From a bacterium UBA6154 (lineage in GTDB: Bacteria; Actinomycetota; Actinomycetes; S36-B12): a stretch of 43,912 nt of DNA. Positions within the stretch are counted from its first letter, which is position 1, and each line of letters opens with the position of its first letter. Under the pieces are notes generated by a model. It was not told the origin of the DNA. It saw only the letters and a program-made list of their open reading frames with translations, and searched no databases. Of this stretch, positions 18,660 through 26,266 are shown one piece after another. The stretch lies in assembly GCA_002422375.1 (NCBI GenBank), contig DIUQ01000026.1, positions 1 to 43,912 on the forward strand, written 5' to 3'. Made by a program: the position numbers and the translations under genes.

Positions 18660-19751
18660 ATGTCCACACTAGATGACATGTTCACTGCTGATCCGTTGCC
18701 ACCATCGCGTCACACCAAGACGTGGGGCCGACGAACCATGGTGGTGCTCCTTGTGGCTGGTGTCATTGCTGTACTAGCTGGAGCATTCGTCGCCCTGTCA
18801 GGGGGCTCTGAGTCGAATGATTTTGTGGGAGAGGGAACAGGTGAAGTCACCATTGTGGTTTCTCGTGGGCAAAGCCTCACAGCCATCGGTGAGACTCTGG
18901 TAGCCGCGGGGGTAGTGAAATCAGTTGAACCATTTATTGCCGCGACCGAGATGAACCCTGATAGTTCAACACTGGGACCTGGTCGGTACACACTACGGGA
19001 AAACATGAGTGGTGTTGCGGCGCTAAATCTCATGCTGGATCCAGTTTCCCGGACTAATTCGCGATTAGTCCTGCCGGAGGGTTTGCGCCTCGATCAGACT
19101 TTGACCCTGGCGTCGGAGGCTACGGACATTCCCATCGGTGAGTTTGACGAGGCGGTAAATAATCCCGAGCAATTGAGTTTGCCTGAATGGGCTAATTCGA
19201 GGCCTGAAGGATTAATGTTTCCGGCCACCTACGATTTAGCCGGAGACGAAAGTGCGGTGGGCCTGCTCAATTCCTTCGTTAAGCGTTTCAATCAAAGTGC
19301 AGCGAACGTGCAGTTGGAGCAAAGGTCGGCCGAACTGGGGTACAGCCCCTATGAAGTACTTATCGTCGCTTCGCTCCTCCAAGCGGAATTATTACCGGAG
19401 GATTTCGCCAAGGGGGCAGCAGTCATCTACAACCGACTTGAGGCGGACATGCCGCTGCAGTTCGACTCAACGGTGTCCTATGCCCTAGGTATAGCAGAAC
19501 TGCAGTTGTCGGCAGAGCAATTGGAGACAGATTCCCCGTACAACACCTATCGCGTTACTGGTCTCCCACCTACCCCGATCAATTCTCCTGGTGAGGCGGC
19601 GCTCGAGGCGGCGTTATCTCCGGCAAAAGGTAAGTGGTTGTATTTCGTGGCGGTGAATCCCGATACTCGGGAGACTAAATTTGCCAAGGACTACGACAGA
19701 TTCCTGAAACTCAAAGAGGAATATCGCCAGTTCCTCGAGGCAAATGGGTAG
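18660..19751 (+). CDS. mltG: endolytic murein transglycosylase MltG (YceG)
   Basis: MltG cleaves nascent peptidoglycan strands at the membrane surface. The 363-residue protein has a basic cytoplasmic start, one membrane span at about residues 27-48, a LysM-like region, and the YceG domain. The catalytic Glu is retained: VASLLQAE (Glu 243) aligns with ASIVEKE in Escherichia coli, where the second Glu is catalytic; the first Glu is Gln here. NTYRVTGLPPTPINSPG is the other family motif. A GTG at 18639 would add 7 residues, but ATG 18660 sits 9 nt after GGGAGGGA and is preferred. The stop overlaps aroE by 8 bp. Confidence 0.93.
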   Translation: MSTLDDMFTADPLPPSRHTKTWGRRTMVVLLVAGVIAVLAGAFVALSGGSESNDFVGEGTGEVTIVVSRGQSLTAIGETLVAAGVVKSVEPFIAATEMNPDSSTLGPGRYTLRENMSGVAALNLMLDPVSRTNSRLVLPEGLRLDQTLTLASEATDIPIGEFDEAVNNPEQLSLPEWANSRPEGLMFPATYDLAGDESAVGLLNSFVKRFNQSAANVQLEQRSAELGYSPYEVLIVASLLQAELLPEDFAKGAAVIYNRLEADMPLQFDSTVSYALGIAELQLSAEQLETDSPYNTYRVTGLPPTPINSPGEAALEAALSPAKGKWLYFVAVNPDTRETKFAKDYDRFLKLKEEYRQFLEANG

Positions 19752-20577
19752 TAAGCCAGTGGCACTTCAGGCTGCGGTACTTGGCCACCCCATTAGTCAT
19801 TCTCTATCGCCCGTTCTACACAGTGCGGCAATCGCTGCGTTGGGCATCAACTGTGAATATTCGGCTATTGACGTCACTGAATCAACTCTCGGTGCGTTCC
19901 TGGAACAGCTGGATAACAATTGGGTTGGGCTCTCACTCACTATGCCGCTGAAGAATAAGGTTTTGGAGTTCATTGGCCCGCGGGATCACCTCGTGGAATC
20001 AACTCAGGTGGCCAACACGGTCTATCGAAACCTCGATGGAGAGTGGGCTCTTGCTAATACCGATGTATTCGGACTGGTTACTGCTGTTCAACAGGCTGGA
20101 GTAGAGGCACCTCGGCATGTTGTGATTTTAGGATCCGGTTCAACAGCACGTTCGGCCGTTCAAGCTGCTGCTGAATTAGGTGCCGTCTATGTTGACATCA
20201 GAGCTCGAAATCAGCGCGACCGAGAAGCACTTGTAGTCCAGTCTGAATCGGTAGGCATGCATGCCCACCAATCAGATCTGAGCCTGACCAGATTGACGGA
20301 TGTGGATTTAGTGATCTCAACGCTGCCCAATGGCGTTGATATTGGCACCATCAGTGCCAAGATCCCGGCCACGGGTGCCGCACTCTTAGATGTTGCGTAC
20401 TCTCCATGGCCGAGCTCTTTGGCCCGGCAGTGGCCACATGATCGAGTGATCAGTGGCCTGGACATGCTGTTGTGGCAGGCAACCCGGCAATCCGTCCTGT
20501 TCTATGGCGGAGAAGCACCAGTTGACCAGATGCGGCGTGCCCTGTTCATGGAAGAGAGAGATATCCACAGTTCGTAG
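19744..20577 (+). CDS. aroE: shikimate dehydrogenase
   Basis: Reduces 3-dehydroshikimate to shikimate with NADPH. The shikimate site is HPISHSLSPVLHS at the N-terminus; the catalytic Lys is in LTMPLK (Lys 70) and the partner Asp in ANTDVFG (Asp 107). The NADP-binding loop is VILGSGSTARSAV. The canonical PHK is PLK here, a change also seen in actinobacterial AroE forms with SVTMPxK. Length 277 is normal. ATG 19744 lies inside the end of mltG, with GAGG just upstream. It heads an aro cluster with aroC, aroK, aroB and aroQ that makes chorismate. Confidence 0.93.
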   Translation: MGSKPVALQAAVLGHPISHSLSPVLHSAAIAALGINCEYSAIDVTESTLGAFLEQLDNNWVGLSLTMPLKNKVLEFIGPRDHLVESTQVANTVYRNLDGEWALANTDVFGLVTAVQQAGVEAPRHVVILGSGSTARSAVQAAAELGAVYVDIRARNQRDREALVVQSESVGMHAHQSDLSLTRLTDVDLVISTLPNGVDIGTISAKIPATGAALLDVAYSPWPSSLARQWPHDRVISGLDMLLWQATRQSVLFYGGEAPVDQMRRALFMEERDIHSS

Positions 20578-20585
20578 ATAGCTTC

Positions 20586-21092
20586 TTGCGGTTCGGTAGT
20601 GAAGCGGGACATTCTCAGCAGATGGATCGCCTCGCGGAACTAGTCGGAATGCTGGCGTGGATGAGCTTTGTAGTCACCGGTGCCTATCTCACTCGGATAG
20701 ACATGAGGGAACACCGATTACCGAACATCATCGTGCTGAGTGCAGGAGGCGGAGGCGTCCTGAGCATTGCTCTGTACTCGGCATTAACACAATCATGGGG
20801 CGCATTTGGTCGAGCTGTTCTGGCCGCAGTAATCAATATGGCGATCTTCTTGAGTATCTCCGTCCTGGGTGGCATGGGAATGGGTGATGTTAAGTACGCG
20901 GCAGTCACGGGGCTCTATCTCGGTTGGTTGGGATGGGAGTATTTGTGGTGGGGCAGTTTCCTGGCATTTGCCGCTGCCGGCGCTCTGGCCGTGGTCCACA
21001 TTCTCAGGCGTCGCACCCGAACGGCGATTGCTTTCGGGCCCTTTATGTTCGGCGGCGTTATTGCCGGTTCGCTGCTGTCTGCGGCCGCCTAG
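20586..21092 (+). CDS. prepilin peptidase-like aspartic protease (A24 family), short form
   Basis: A 168-residue multi-span membrane protein with the two catalytic Asp motifs of type IV prepilin peptidases: the first in TRIDMREHRLPN and the second as the GxGD motif GMGMGDVKYA. It lacks the N-terminal cysteine-containing methylase domain, so it is the short form. No pilin or pilus assembly gene is in the window, so substrates are unknown. The start is uncertain: TTG 20586 is the longest, ATG 20622 (residue 13) is an alternative, and neither has a good ribosome site. It sits between aroE and aroC. Confidence 0.85.
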   Translation: MRFGSEAGHSQQMDRLAELVGMLAWMSFVVTGAYLTRIDMREHRLPNIIVLSAGGGGVLSIALYSALTQSWGAFGRAVLAAVINMAIFLSISVLGGMGMGDVKYAAVTGLYLGWLGWEYLWWGSFLAFAAAGALAVVHILRRRTRTAIAFGPFMFGGVIAGSLLSAAA

Positions 21093-21130
21093 TTTGACCC
21101 CCGAGTTTCACCCCCGAGTTTGACCCCCGC
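21092..21130 (+). repeat. three tandem 13-bp repeats between prepilin peptidase gene and aroC
   Basis: GTTTGACCCCCGA, GTTTCACCCCCGA and GTTTGACCCCCGC follow each other without gaps at 21092-21104, 21105-21117 and 21118-21130. The first starts on the last base of the stop codon. It lies 57 bp upstream of aroC and could be an operator array or a slippage product. Confidence 0.8.
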
Positions 21131-21187
21131 CCGCGGTTCTGAGTGCGGCGACACAGCCGTGGAATCACCTTCTGACAGGATAGGGGC

Positions 21188-22387
21188 ATGGTTGAACGCA
21201 TGCGGTGGCTCACGGCGGGGGAATCGCACGGTCCGGCGCTGACGGCCATCTTGGAGGGAATTCCCGCGGATGTGGAACTCACCACAGCCGACATTGACCG
21301 GGAGCTTGCCCGACGCCGACTCGGTGTGGGTCGTGGTGCCCGAATGAAATTTGAACAGGACAAGGTCACCATCAAGGGTGGTGTGCGCCACGGTCGGACA
21401 CTGGGAGGTCCGATTGCCATTGATGTGGCCAACTCCGAATGGCCCAAATGGGAAAAAATTATGAGTGCGGATCCCGTAGATCCGGCCGAGATAGCCGATT
21501 TGGCCCGAAACGCTCCACTTACCCGTCCTCGACCCGGTCACGCCGACATGGTTGGGATGCAAAAATATGGATTTTCTGACGCACGTCCAATACTGGAACG
21601 CGCCAGTGCTCGGGAGACAGCAGCACGCGTGGCCCTCGGAGCTGTGGCGCGCCAGTTCCTCAACCAAGTTGCTGGAATAGATCTCGTCAGTCATGTTGTG
21701 CGCATTGGTGTCGCTACATCGAGTGGCGGCGCACTCCCCACGGATCGGGATGCTATTGATAGCAATCCGGTGCGGTGCTTAGATCCGGTCGCTGCCGCCT
21801 TGATGGAAGAGGAAATAACATCTGCGCATCGAGATGGTGACACATTGGGTGGCGTCGTGGAAGTGGTTGCTACCGGGTTGCCGCCAGGGTTGGGCAGTCA
21901 CACGCATTGGGATAGACGCTTAGATTCACGGCTTGCGGCTGCGCTCATGGGTATTCAAGCCATCAAGGGTGTGGAAGTGGGCGACGGATTTCATTTGGCG
22001 GAAATTCGTGGGTCAGCCGCACAGGACGAAATATTTCCGGGTAACAACGGGGGAGTGTCCCGAACATCTGGCAAATCTGGCGGCACGGAGGGCGGCATGA
22101 GCACGGGGGAGACCCTCCGAGTGCGAGCCGCCATGAAACCTATTTCCACAATCCCTAAAGCTTTGCGCACCATTGACACAGCCACCGGTGAGGAAGCGGT
22201 CGCGATCAATCAACGCTCCGATGTCTGTGCGGTGCCTGCAGCCGGTGTTGTCGCTGAAGCCATGGTTGCGCTTGTTTTAGCCGAAGTAATTTTGGAAAAG
22301 TTTGGTGGAGATTCACTGACTGAGTGTCGTCGGAATATCACTCAATACCTCGAGGCTCTGGCAATTCCTGTCTCACCGGGTACATAG
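21188..22387 (+). CDS. aroC: chorismate synthase
   Basis: Converts 5-enolpyruvylshikimate-3-phosphate to chorismate using reduced FMN. The 399-residue protein opens with [20 protein letters not shown], has the middle block [32 protein letters not shown] (family signatures 1 and 2), and ends with a region containing [20 protein letters not shown]. All catalytic motifs look intact. The ATG has an AGGATAGGGG stretch immediately upstream. aroK follows after 3 bp. The triple repeat upstream suggests its own promoter. Confidence 0.97.
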   Translation: MVERMRWLTAGESHGPALTAILEGIPADVELTTADIDRELARRRLGVGRGARMKFEQDKVTIKGGVRHGRTLGGPIAIDVANSEWPKWEKIMSADPVDPAEIADLARNAPLTRPRPGHADMVGMQKYGFSDARPILERASARETAARVALGAVARQFLNQVAGIDLVSHVVRIGVATSSGGALPTDRDAIDSNPVRCLDPVAAALMEEEITSAHRDGDTLGGVVEVVATGLPPGLGSHTHWDRRLDSRLAAALMGIQAIKGVEVGDGFHLAEIRGSAAQDEIFPGNNGGVSRTSGKSGGTEGGMSTGETLRVRAAMKPISTIPKALRTIDTATGEEAVAINQRSDVCAVPAAGVVAEAMVALVLAEVILEKFGGDSLTECRRNITQYLEALAIPVSPGT

Positions 22388-22390
22388 CCC

Positions 22391-22915
22391 ATGCCGTCAC
22401 TTGTCCTGATCGGGGCACCAGGAGCGGGGAAGTCCACTATAGGAAAACTTCTAGCGGAATCGGTTGACTGCGACTTTGTAGATACAGATATCGCGATCGA
22501 AGAGAGCGAAGGGCGGAGTGTTTCCGATATTTTCCTGAATGACGGTGAAGCCTACTTTCGTGAGGTGGAACAGAAGTCTGTTCATGAAACATTGCAGCGA
22601 GCAGGCGGACAGGACATGGTGGTGTCGCTGGGGGGTGGTTCGATTCTGTCGCCACAGACGCGAGAGGAACTGGGCGGGCTTCGGGTTGCATGGCTTCAGG
22701 TATCAATATCTGATGCCATGAAACGTGTTGGTATGAACCAATCCCGGCCCTTGCTGCTGGGGAATGTGCGAGCAAACATGATCACGCTCCTCGCAGAGAG
22801 AACACCGCTGTATGAATCGGTTGCGGATGTGGTTATTGACACATCGACTCATTCAGTGGACGACTGCGTGCGCGAGCTTCAGCCATTGCTTACGGAGAAA
22901 GGCGGCGTCGCATGA
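22391..22915 (+). CDS. aroK: shikimate kinase
   Basis: Phosphorylates shikimate at the 3-OH with ATP. The 174-residue protein has Walker A GAPGAGKST (8-16), the shikimate-binding DTD (31-33) and FRE (56-58), and the glycine-rich VVSLGGGSIL loop. The LID region contains MNQSRPLL with the ATP-contacting Arg. Its stop overlaps the aroB start by 4 bp (ATGA). It is the third member of the aroC-K-B-Q run. Confidence 0.95.
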   Translation: MPSLVLIGAPGAGKSTIGKLLAESVDCDFVDTDIAIEESEGRSVSDIFLNDGEAYFREVEQKSVHETLQRAGGQDMVVSLGGGSILSPQTREELGGLRVAWLQVSISDAMKRVGMNQSRPLLLGNVRANMITLLAERTPLYESVADVVIDTSTHSVDDCVRELQPLLTEKGGVA

Positions 22916-24003
22916 TCCATCGCATCAGTGTCTCAGCTGAGATTGACTACACGGTTCTTATTGGCAGAGGTTTATTGGCTGAACTTGTTGCCACAACCCA
23001 TCTCAGCATGCGCGTGGCTGTTATTCATCCGAGTGCTTTGCGTCAGTCTGCTGAGCTGATCCAGAGCGAACTCGAAGCTGCTGGAAAAATCGTTATTCTC
23101 ATTGAAGTCCCCGAGGCGGAGGATTCAAAAACTGCGGCGGTGGTGGAGTTTTGCTGGAATGCACTGGGCGCTTCAGGGTTTACGCGCAGTGACATGGTGA
23201 TCGGACTGGGTGGAGGCGCGACCACTGACGTAGCTGGCTTTGTTGCTGCTACCTGGCTGCGCGGAATCTCGTGGGTGGCAGTACCCACCACTTTGCTGGG
23301 AATGGTTGACGCGTCGGTAGGAGGCAAGACTGGCATCAACACTGAAGCAGGTAAGAACCTAGTGGGCGCTTTCCACAGCCCTCAAGCGGTCATTGTCGAT
23401 CTCAATTCCCTCCAATCACTCCCGGAAAACGACTTGCGCGCGGGATTGGCTGAAGTAGCCAAAGTCGGTTTCACCAGTGATCCGAGCATCCTGGACACCA
23501 TTGTGCAGTTCCCGGACCGCATAGTTGATCCGGAATCTGAGCAGCTCGAATCACTCATTACTCGATCTGTCACAGTGAAAGCGACCGTCGTCTCGTCCGA
23601 TTTCACCGAGCAAGGGGGAGTCGGTGGGTCACTCGGCCGCGAAGTACTTAACTACGGTCACACTTTTGGTCACGCGGTAGAAAAGTACGAGAATTATCGA
23701 TGGCGCCACGGGGCGGCAGTGTCGGTCGGGATCATGTACGTTGCTGAGCTTGCGCACATTGCCGGGCGGTTGTCGTCTGCCGATGTTGATCGGCACCGCG
23801 AAGTGCTCGGCATCATTGGACTTCCGCTCACCTACCCGGCCGGGCGCTGGGATCAGTTGTATTCCACCATGTTGCTTGACAAAAAGTCGCGCGGGTCACT
23901 CTTGCGCTTTGTTGTGCTCGACTCCATCGGTGTGCCGGCCATCTTGGAAGGGCCGGATCCGTCCCTGTTGGTGGCGGCCTACAGCAGTATTAATCCGGAT
24001 TAG
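22912..24003 (+). CDS. aroB: 3-dehydroquinate synthase
   Basis: Forms the first carbocycle of the shikimate pathway from DAHP. The 363-residue protein has the NAD-binding GLGGGATTDVAGFVAATW, the sequence VPTTLLGMVDASVGGKTGIN, and metal ligands in RAGLAEVAKVG (Glu) and NYGHTFGHAVE (two His). These are all family hallmarks, and length is normal. It is coupled to aroK through ATGA. The stop is followed by the aroQ promoter box. Confidence 0.96.
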   Translation: MIHRISVSAEIDYTVLIGRGLLAELVATTHLSMRVAVIHPSALRQSAELIQSELEAAGKIVILIEVPEAEDSKTAAVVEFCWNALGASGFTRSDMVIGLGGGATTDVAGFVAATWLRGISWVAVPTTLLGMVDASVGGKTGINTEAGKNLVGAFHSPQAVIVDLNSLQSLPENDLRAGLAEVAKVGFTSDPSILDTIVQFPDRIVDPESEQLESLITRSVTVKATVVSSDFTEQGGVGGSLGREVLNYGHTFGHAVEKYENYRWRHGAAVSVGIMYVAELAHIAGRLSSADVDRHREVLGIIGLPLTYPAGRWDQLYSTMLLDKKSRGSLLRFVVLDSIGVPAILEGPDPSLLVAAYSSINPD

Positions 24004-24008
24004 GCCGA

Positions 24009-24014
24009 TAAGGT
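24009..24014 (+). promoter_or_regulatory. leaderless-type -10 box for aroQ
   Basis: TAAGGT is followed by exactly 6 nt and the aroQ GTG at 24021. No Shine-Dalgarno precedes the start. The geometry predicts an mRNA beginning at or next to the start codon. Confidence 0.5.
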
Positions 24015-24020
24015 ACAGCT

Positions 24021-24452
24021 GTGAGCACCCGCGTACTCGTTCTCAACGGCCCGAATATTGACCGTTTGGGGTCACGGGAACCGGAAATTTATGGTTCGAC
24101 CACCTATAACGAGTTGGTGGAACTGATTGACAACTCGGCTCGTGAGTTGGGAATGTCAGCTGAAGTGCGTCAAAGCGCCTCAGAGAGCGAAATAATTTCG
24201 TGGCTGCATGAGGCGAGTGACACGTCGACGCCCGTGATTTTCAATCCGGCAGCGTTTACCCATTATTCTTATGCGATTCGCGATGCCTGTGCACTGTTAA
24301 CCGCTCCACTCATTGAAGTGCATATCAGCAACCCTGCAGCCCGTGAAGAATTTCGCCACACATCTGTTATCAGCGCCGTGGCCACAGCAGTGATTGCCGG
24401 ATGCGGAGTGCGGTCCTACACGCTTGCCCTGCGGGCCCTCCGCGACCTCTGA
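24021..24452 (+). CDS. aroQ: 3-dehydroquinate dehydratase, type II
   Basis: Dehydrates 3-dehydroquinate to 3-dehydroshikimate by the type II (trans) route. The 143-residue product shows LNGPNIDRLGSREPEIYG with the catalytic Tyr, NPAAFTHYSYAIRDA, and EVHISNPAAREEFRHTS with the catalytic His. The usual QSNxEGxLI is QSASESEII, so the Asn and Gly of that motif are replaced; similar changes are known to vary in actinobacterial enzymes, and the active-site Tyr and His remain. The start is GTG 24021. It is followed by the efp leader with a 17-bp duplication. Confidence 0.94.
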   Translation: MSTRVLVLNGPNIDRLGSREPEIYGSTTYNELVELIDNSARELGMSAEVRQSASESEIISWLHEASDTSTPVIFNPAAFTHYSYAIRDACALLTAPLIEVHISNPAAREEFRHTSVISAVATAVIAGCGVRSYTLALRALRDL

Positions 24453-24528
24453 CGGGAGTCCATCCACGCCTCACGGCATGCAACGGATATTGTTCCGTCT
24501 GCGCTTGCGATTTTCGAACGAAATACAT

Positions 24529-24562
24529 AGATCCTCAACAGATAGAGATCCTCAACAGATAG
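24529..24562 (+). repeat. perfect 17-bp tandem duplication just upstream of efp
   Basis: AGATCCTCAACAGATAG is present twice back to back, at 24529-24545 and 24546-24562, with no mismatch. It ends 9 nt before the efp GTG. A weak possible promoter (TTGCGA, 17 bp, TAGATC at 24528-24533) overlaps its first copy, so the duplication would lengthen the efp leader. Confidence 0.85.
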
Positions 24563-24571
24563 GGCATAGAC

Positions 24572-25135
24572 GTGGCAACGAGCAACGACCTTAAGAACGG
24601 CATGGTTCTCAATATCGATGGACAGCTGTGGACGGTCATTGATTTCCAGCATGTCAAACCGGGTAAAGGCGGTGCTTTTGTCCGCAGCAAACTCAAGAAT
24701 GTCCTCTCGGGCAAAGTTGTTGACCGCACCTTTAACGCTGGTGTCAAAGTAGAGACAGCGAGCGTTGACCGTCGTGACATGCAGTACCTATATCGCGACG
24801 GTGACGATTGGGTATTCATGGACAATGTGTCCTACGACCAATTTCAGGTGCCCAATGCCGTTGTCGGCGATAACGCCAAATATCTTCTGGAAAACCAGAC
24901 CGCCCAAGTAGCGATTCATGAGGGAACGCCCATCATTGTGGAATTACCGGCGTCGGTGGAAATAATGGTTACCTACACCGAACCAGGTCTTCAGGGTGAT
25001 CGTTCGAGTGGGGGAACTAAGCCGGCAACGCTGGAGACGGGTGCTGAGATCCAGGTTCCGCTCTTTCTGGAGTCTGACACCAAGGTTCGGGTGGATACCC
25101 GCGATGGATCATATTTGGGTCGCGTGAACGATTAA
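24572..25135 (+). CDS. efp: translation elongation factor P
   Basis: EF-P enters the ribosomal E site and rescues stalling at polyproline. The 187-residue protein has the three-domain beta structure: KOW-like N-terminal domain, an OB domain, and a C-terminal OB domain with the signature around [10 protein letters not shown] at the end. The loop that touches the P-site tRNA reads [11 protein letters not shown], with Lys 32 at the tip, the residue modified in some bacteria; no epmA/epmB-type modification gene is visible here. The start is GTG 24572. Its stop overlaps nusB by 1 nt (TAATG). Confidence 0.96.
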   Translation: MATSNDLKNGMVLNIDGQLWTVIDFQHVKPGKGGAFVRSKLKNVLSGKVVDRTFNAGVKVETASVDRRDMQYLYRDGDDWVFMDNVSYDQFQVPNAVVGDNAKYLLENQTAQVAIHEGTPIIVELPASVEIMVTYTEPGLQGDRSSGGTKPATLETGAEIQVPLFLESDTKVRVDTRDGSYLGRVND

Positions 25136-25563
25136 TGAGTGCACGGAGCAAAGCTCGCAAGCGTGCCCTCGACATAGTCTTTGAGGCGGATTCGAAGGGT
25201 GTTCCCATTGTCATGGTGTTGGGAGAGCATCAACGCCGCCGGGAAGCTGAATCTGAATCGAATCTCAACGACTACACCGTGGAATTAGCAGAGGGTGTGG
25301 CATTACACCTGGCAGACATCGATGCCCTCATTAGTGAACATTCCACCGGATGGTCCTTAGCGCGCATGCCTACGGTGGATAGGGCAATACTCCGGGTTGC
25401 AGTTTTTGAGCTCGTCTATGGGGAATCTGTGCCCGATCCAGTCGTTATTAGTCAGGCTGTCGAGTTGGCCAAACAATTATCGACAGATGATTCCGGTTCA
25501 TTTGTTCACGGAGTCCTCGGTGCGATTTCACGGCACCAGGTGTCATCCTCAGGCACCGTGTGA
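25135..25563 (+). CDS. nusB: transcription antitermination factor NusB
   Basis: NusB with NusE (S10) binds boxA RNA and promotes processive transcription of rRNA operons. The 142-residue product starts SARSKARKRALDIVFEAD and has ARMPTVDRAILRVAVFELVYG and the typical C-terminal FVHGVLGAIS. It is coupled to efp through TAATG. In many actinobacteria pyrR-pyrB-pyrC follows; here the next gene is a convergent lipoprotein gene, so the block ends at nusB. Confidence 0.95.
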   Translation: MSARSKARKRALDIVFEADSKGVPIVMVLGEHQRRREAESESNLNDYTVELAEGVALHLADIDALISEHSTGWSLARMPTVDRAILRVAVFELVYGESVPDPVVISQAVELAKQLSTDDSGSFVHGVLGAISRHQVSSSGTV

Positions 25564-25591
25564 ATCGGTATTGACGTCCCCGAGTCACGTC

Positions 25592-26101
25592 TTAGAGTGA
25601 GGGGTTAATCACCACGGTGATCTCACCGGGGTCGCTGGGCTTCTCGCCCGGAGTTGCGCTGACGGTGATGTCCAGTTTTTGACCGATCGCGAAATAGACC
25701 GTTATGGACTCAGTACTGAGGTCAGGAGCGGGGGAGATCTCGAACCCGGATAGTTCAAGCTGGGAAATGTAATCGGACTCGGCCACACTGAGGTCCGCAT
25801 CAATTTGCCAGGTTGCTACTGCAGTGGCTGGATCGGCTATGGCGACAGCCACCAGACGACCCGACGGGACAGGCACACCGCTCGGCCATTCGTTGGGCAG
25901 GTCCAGATCGTCTCCGACCACCATTTCAGTGCCCGCGTCATCAGTGAAAATCGAATCATTCGGGTCATCAGACTCAAAGTGATTTCCAGATGTGGGTGAA
26001 ACGGTGGACGTGTCATTCGAGCTGGAGCACCCGACCAGCGGCACTGCGCACAGCATGAGACCTACCAGAATCGCTGGGATGCTGAGACGTCCACGGGTCA
26101 T
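25592..26101 (-). CDS. predicted lipoprotein of unknown function
   Basis: The protein begins MTRGRLSIPAILVGLMLCAV and has a lipobox ending L-V-G-C, followed by Ser/Thr-rich sequence, so it is a predicted lipid-anchored surface protein of 169 residues. The mature part includes NEWPSGVPVPSGRLVAVAIAD and TWQIDADLSVAESDYISQLELSGFEI, the latter resembling small actinobacterial lipoproteins of unknown role. An ATG at 26110 would add 3 residues; ATG 26101 is chosen because CATAAT (26107-26112 on this strand) lies 7 nt upstream. It is directly downstream of the tRNA gene on the same strand and may be cotranscribed. I cannot assign a function. Confidence 0.7.
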   Translation of the reverse strand: MTRGRLSIPAILVGLMLCAVPLVGCSSSNDTSTVSPTSGNHFESDDPNDSIFTDDAGTEMVVGDDLDLPNEWPSGVPVPSGRLVAVAIADPATAVATWQIDADLSVAESDYISQLELSGFEISPAPDLSTESITVYFAIGQKLDITVSATPGEKPSDPGEITVVINPSL

Positions 26102-26114
26102 GCCGTCCATTATG

Positions 26115-26188
26115 TGCCCCGGGTGGGATTCGAACCCACACTGGACGGTGTTTGAGACCGCTTCCTCTACCGGTTGGGATACCGGGGC
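26115..26188 (-). tRNA. tRNA-Leu (CAA anticodon) with a short variable loop
   Basis: On the minus strand the 74 nt fold as a tRNA. The acceptor is GCCCCGG with CCGGGGC, 7 of 7 pairs, with discriminator A. U8 and A9 follow. The D-arm has a 3-bp stem (UCC/GGA) and loop AACCGGUAGA with the GG pair, like tRNA-Leu. The anticodon stem GCGGU/ACCGU encloses CUCAAAC, giving CAA. The T-arm is GUGGG-UUCGAAU-CCCAC. The variable region is only CCAGU, 5 nt, and U48 can pair with A15. CCA is not encoded. Leu tRNAs are normally class II with a long variable arm, so charging is uncertain. Confidence 0.85.
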
Positions 26189-26254
26189 GCAGGGCGTAAC
26201 TCTAGCGATCCTGTTACCAGGGATCAGCGCAGCCCGCCTCCCTGCCGCGAGCGC

Positions 26255-26260
26255 TAATCT
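26255..26260 (+). promoter_or_regulatory. leaderless-type -10 box for the ANTAR regulator gene
   Basis: TAATCT is followed by exactly 6 nt and the GTG at 26267. No convincing Shine-Dalgarno at normal spacing is present (only CAGGGG, directly against the start). It supports GTG 26267 as the start. Confidence 0.5.
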
Positions 26261-26266
26261 TCAGGG

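Noticed and set aside
21092..21130. Start of a CRISPR array
   Set aside because: The 13-bp units are contiguous with no spacers, too short for CRISPR repeats, and no cas gene is present.
26115..26188. Decayed tRNA or prophage attachment remnant
   Set aside because: All arms pair well, with a 7-bp acceptor and a standard T loop, and no partial duplicate of its 3' end or integrase gene was seen in the window.
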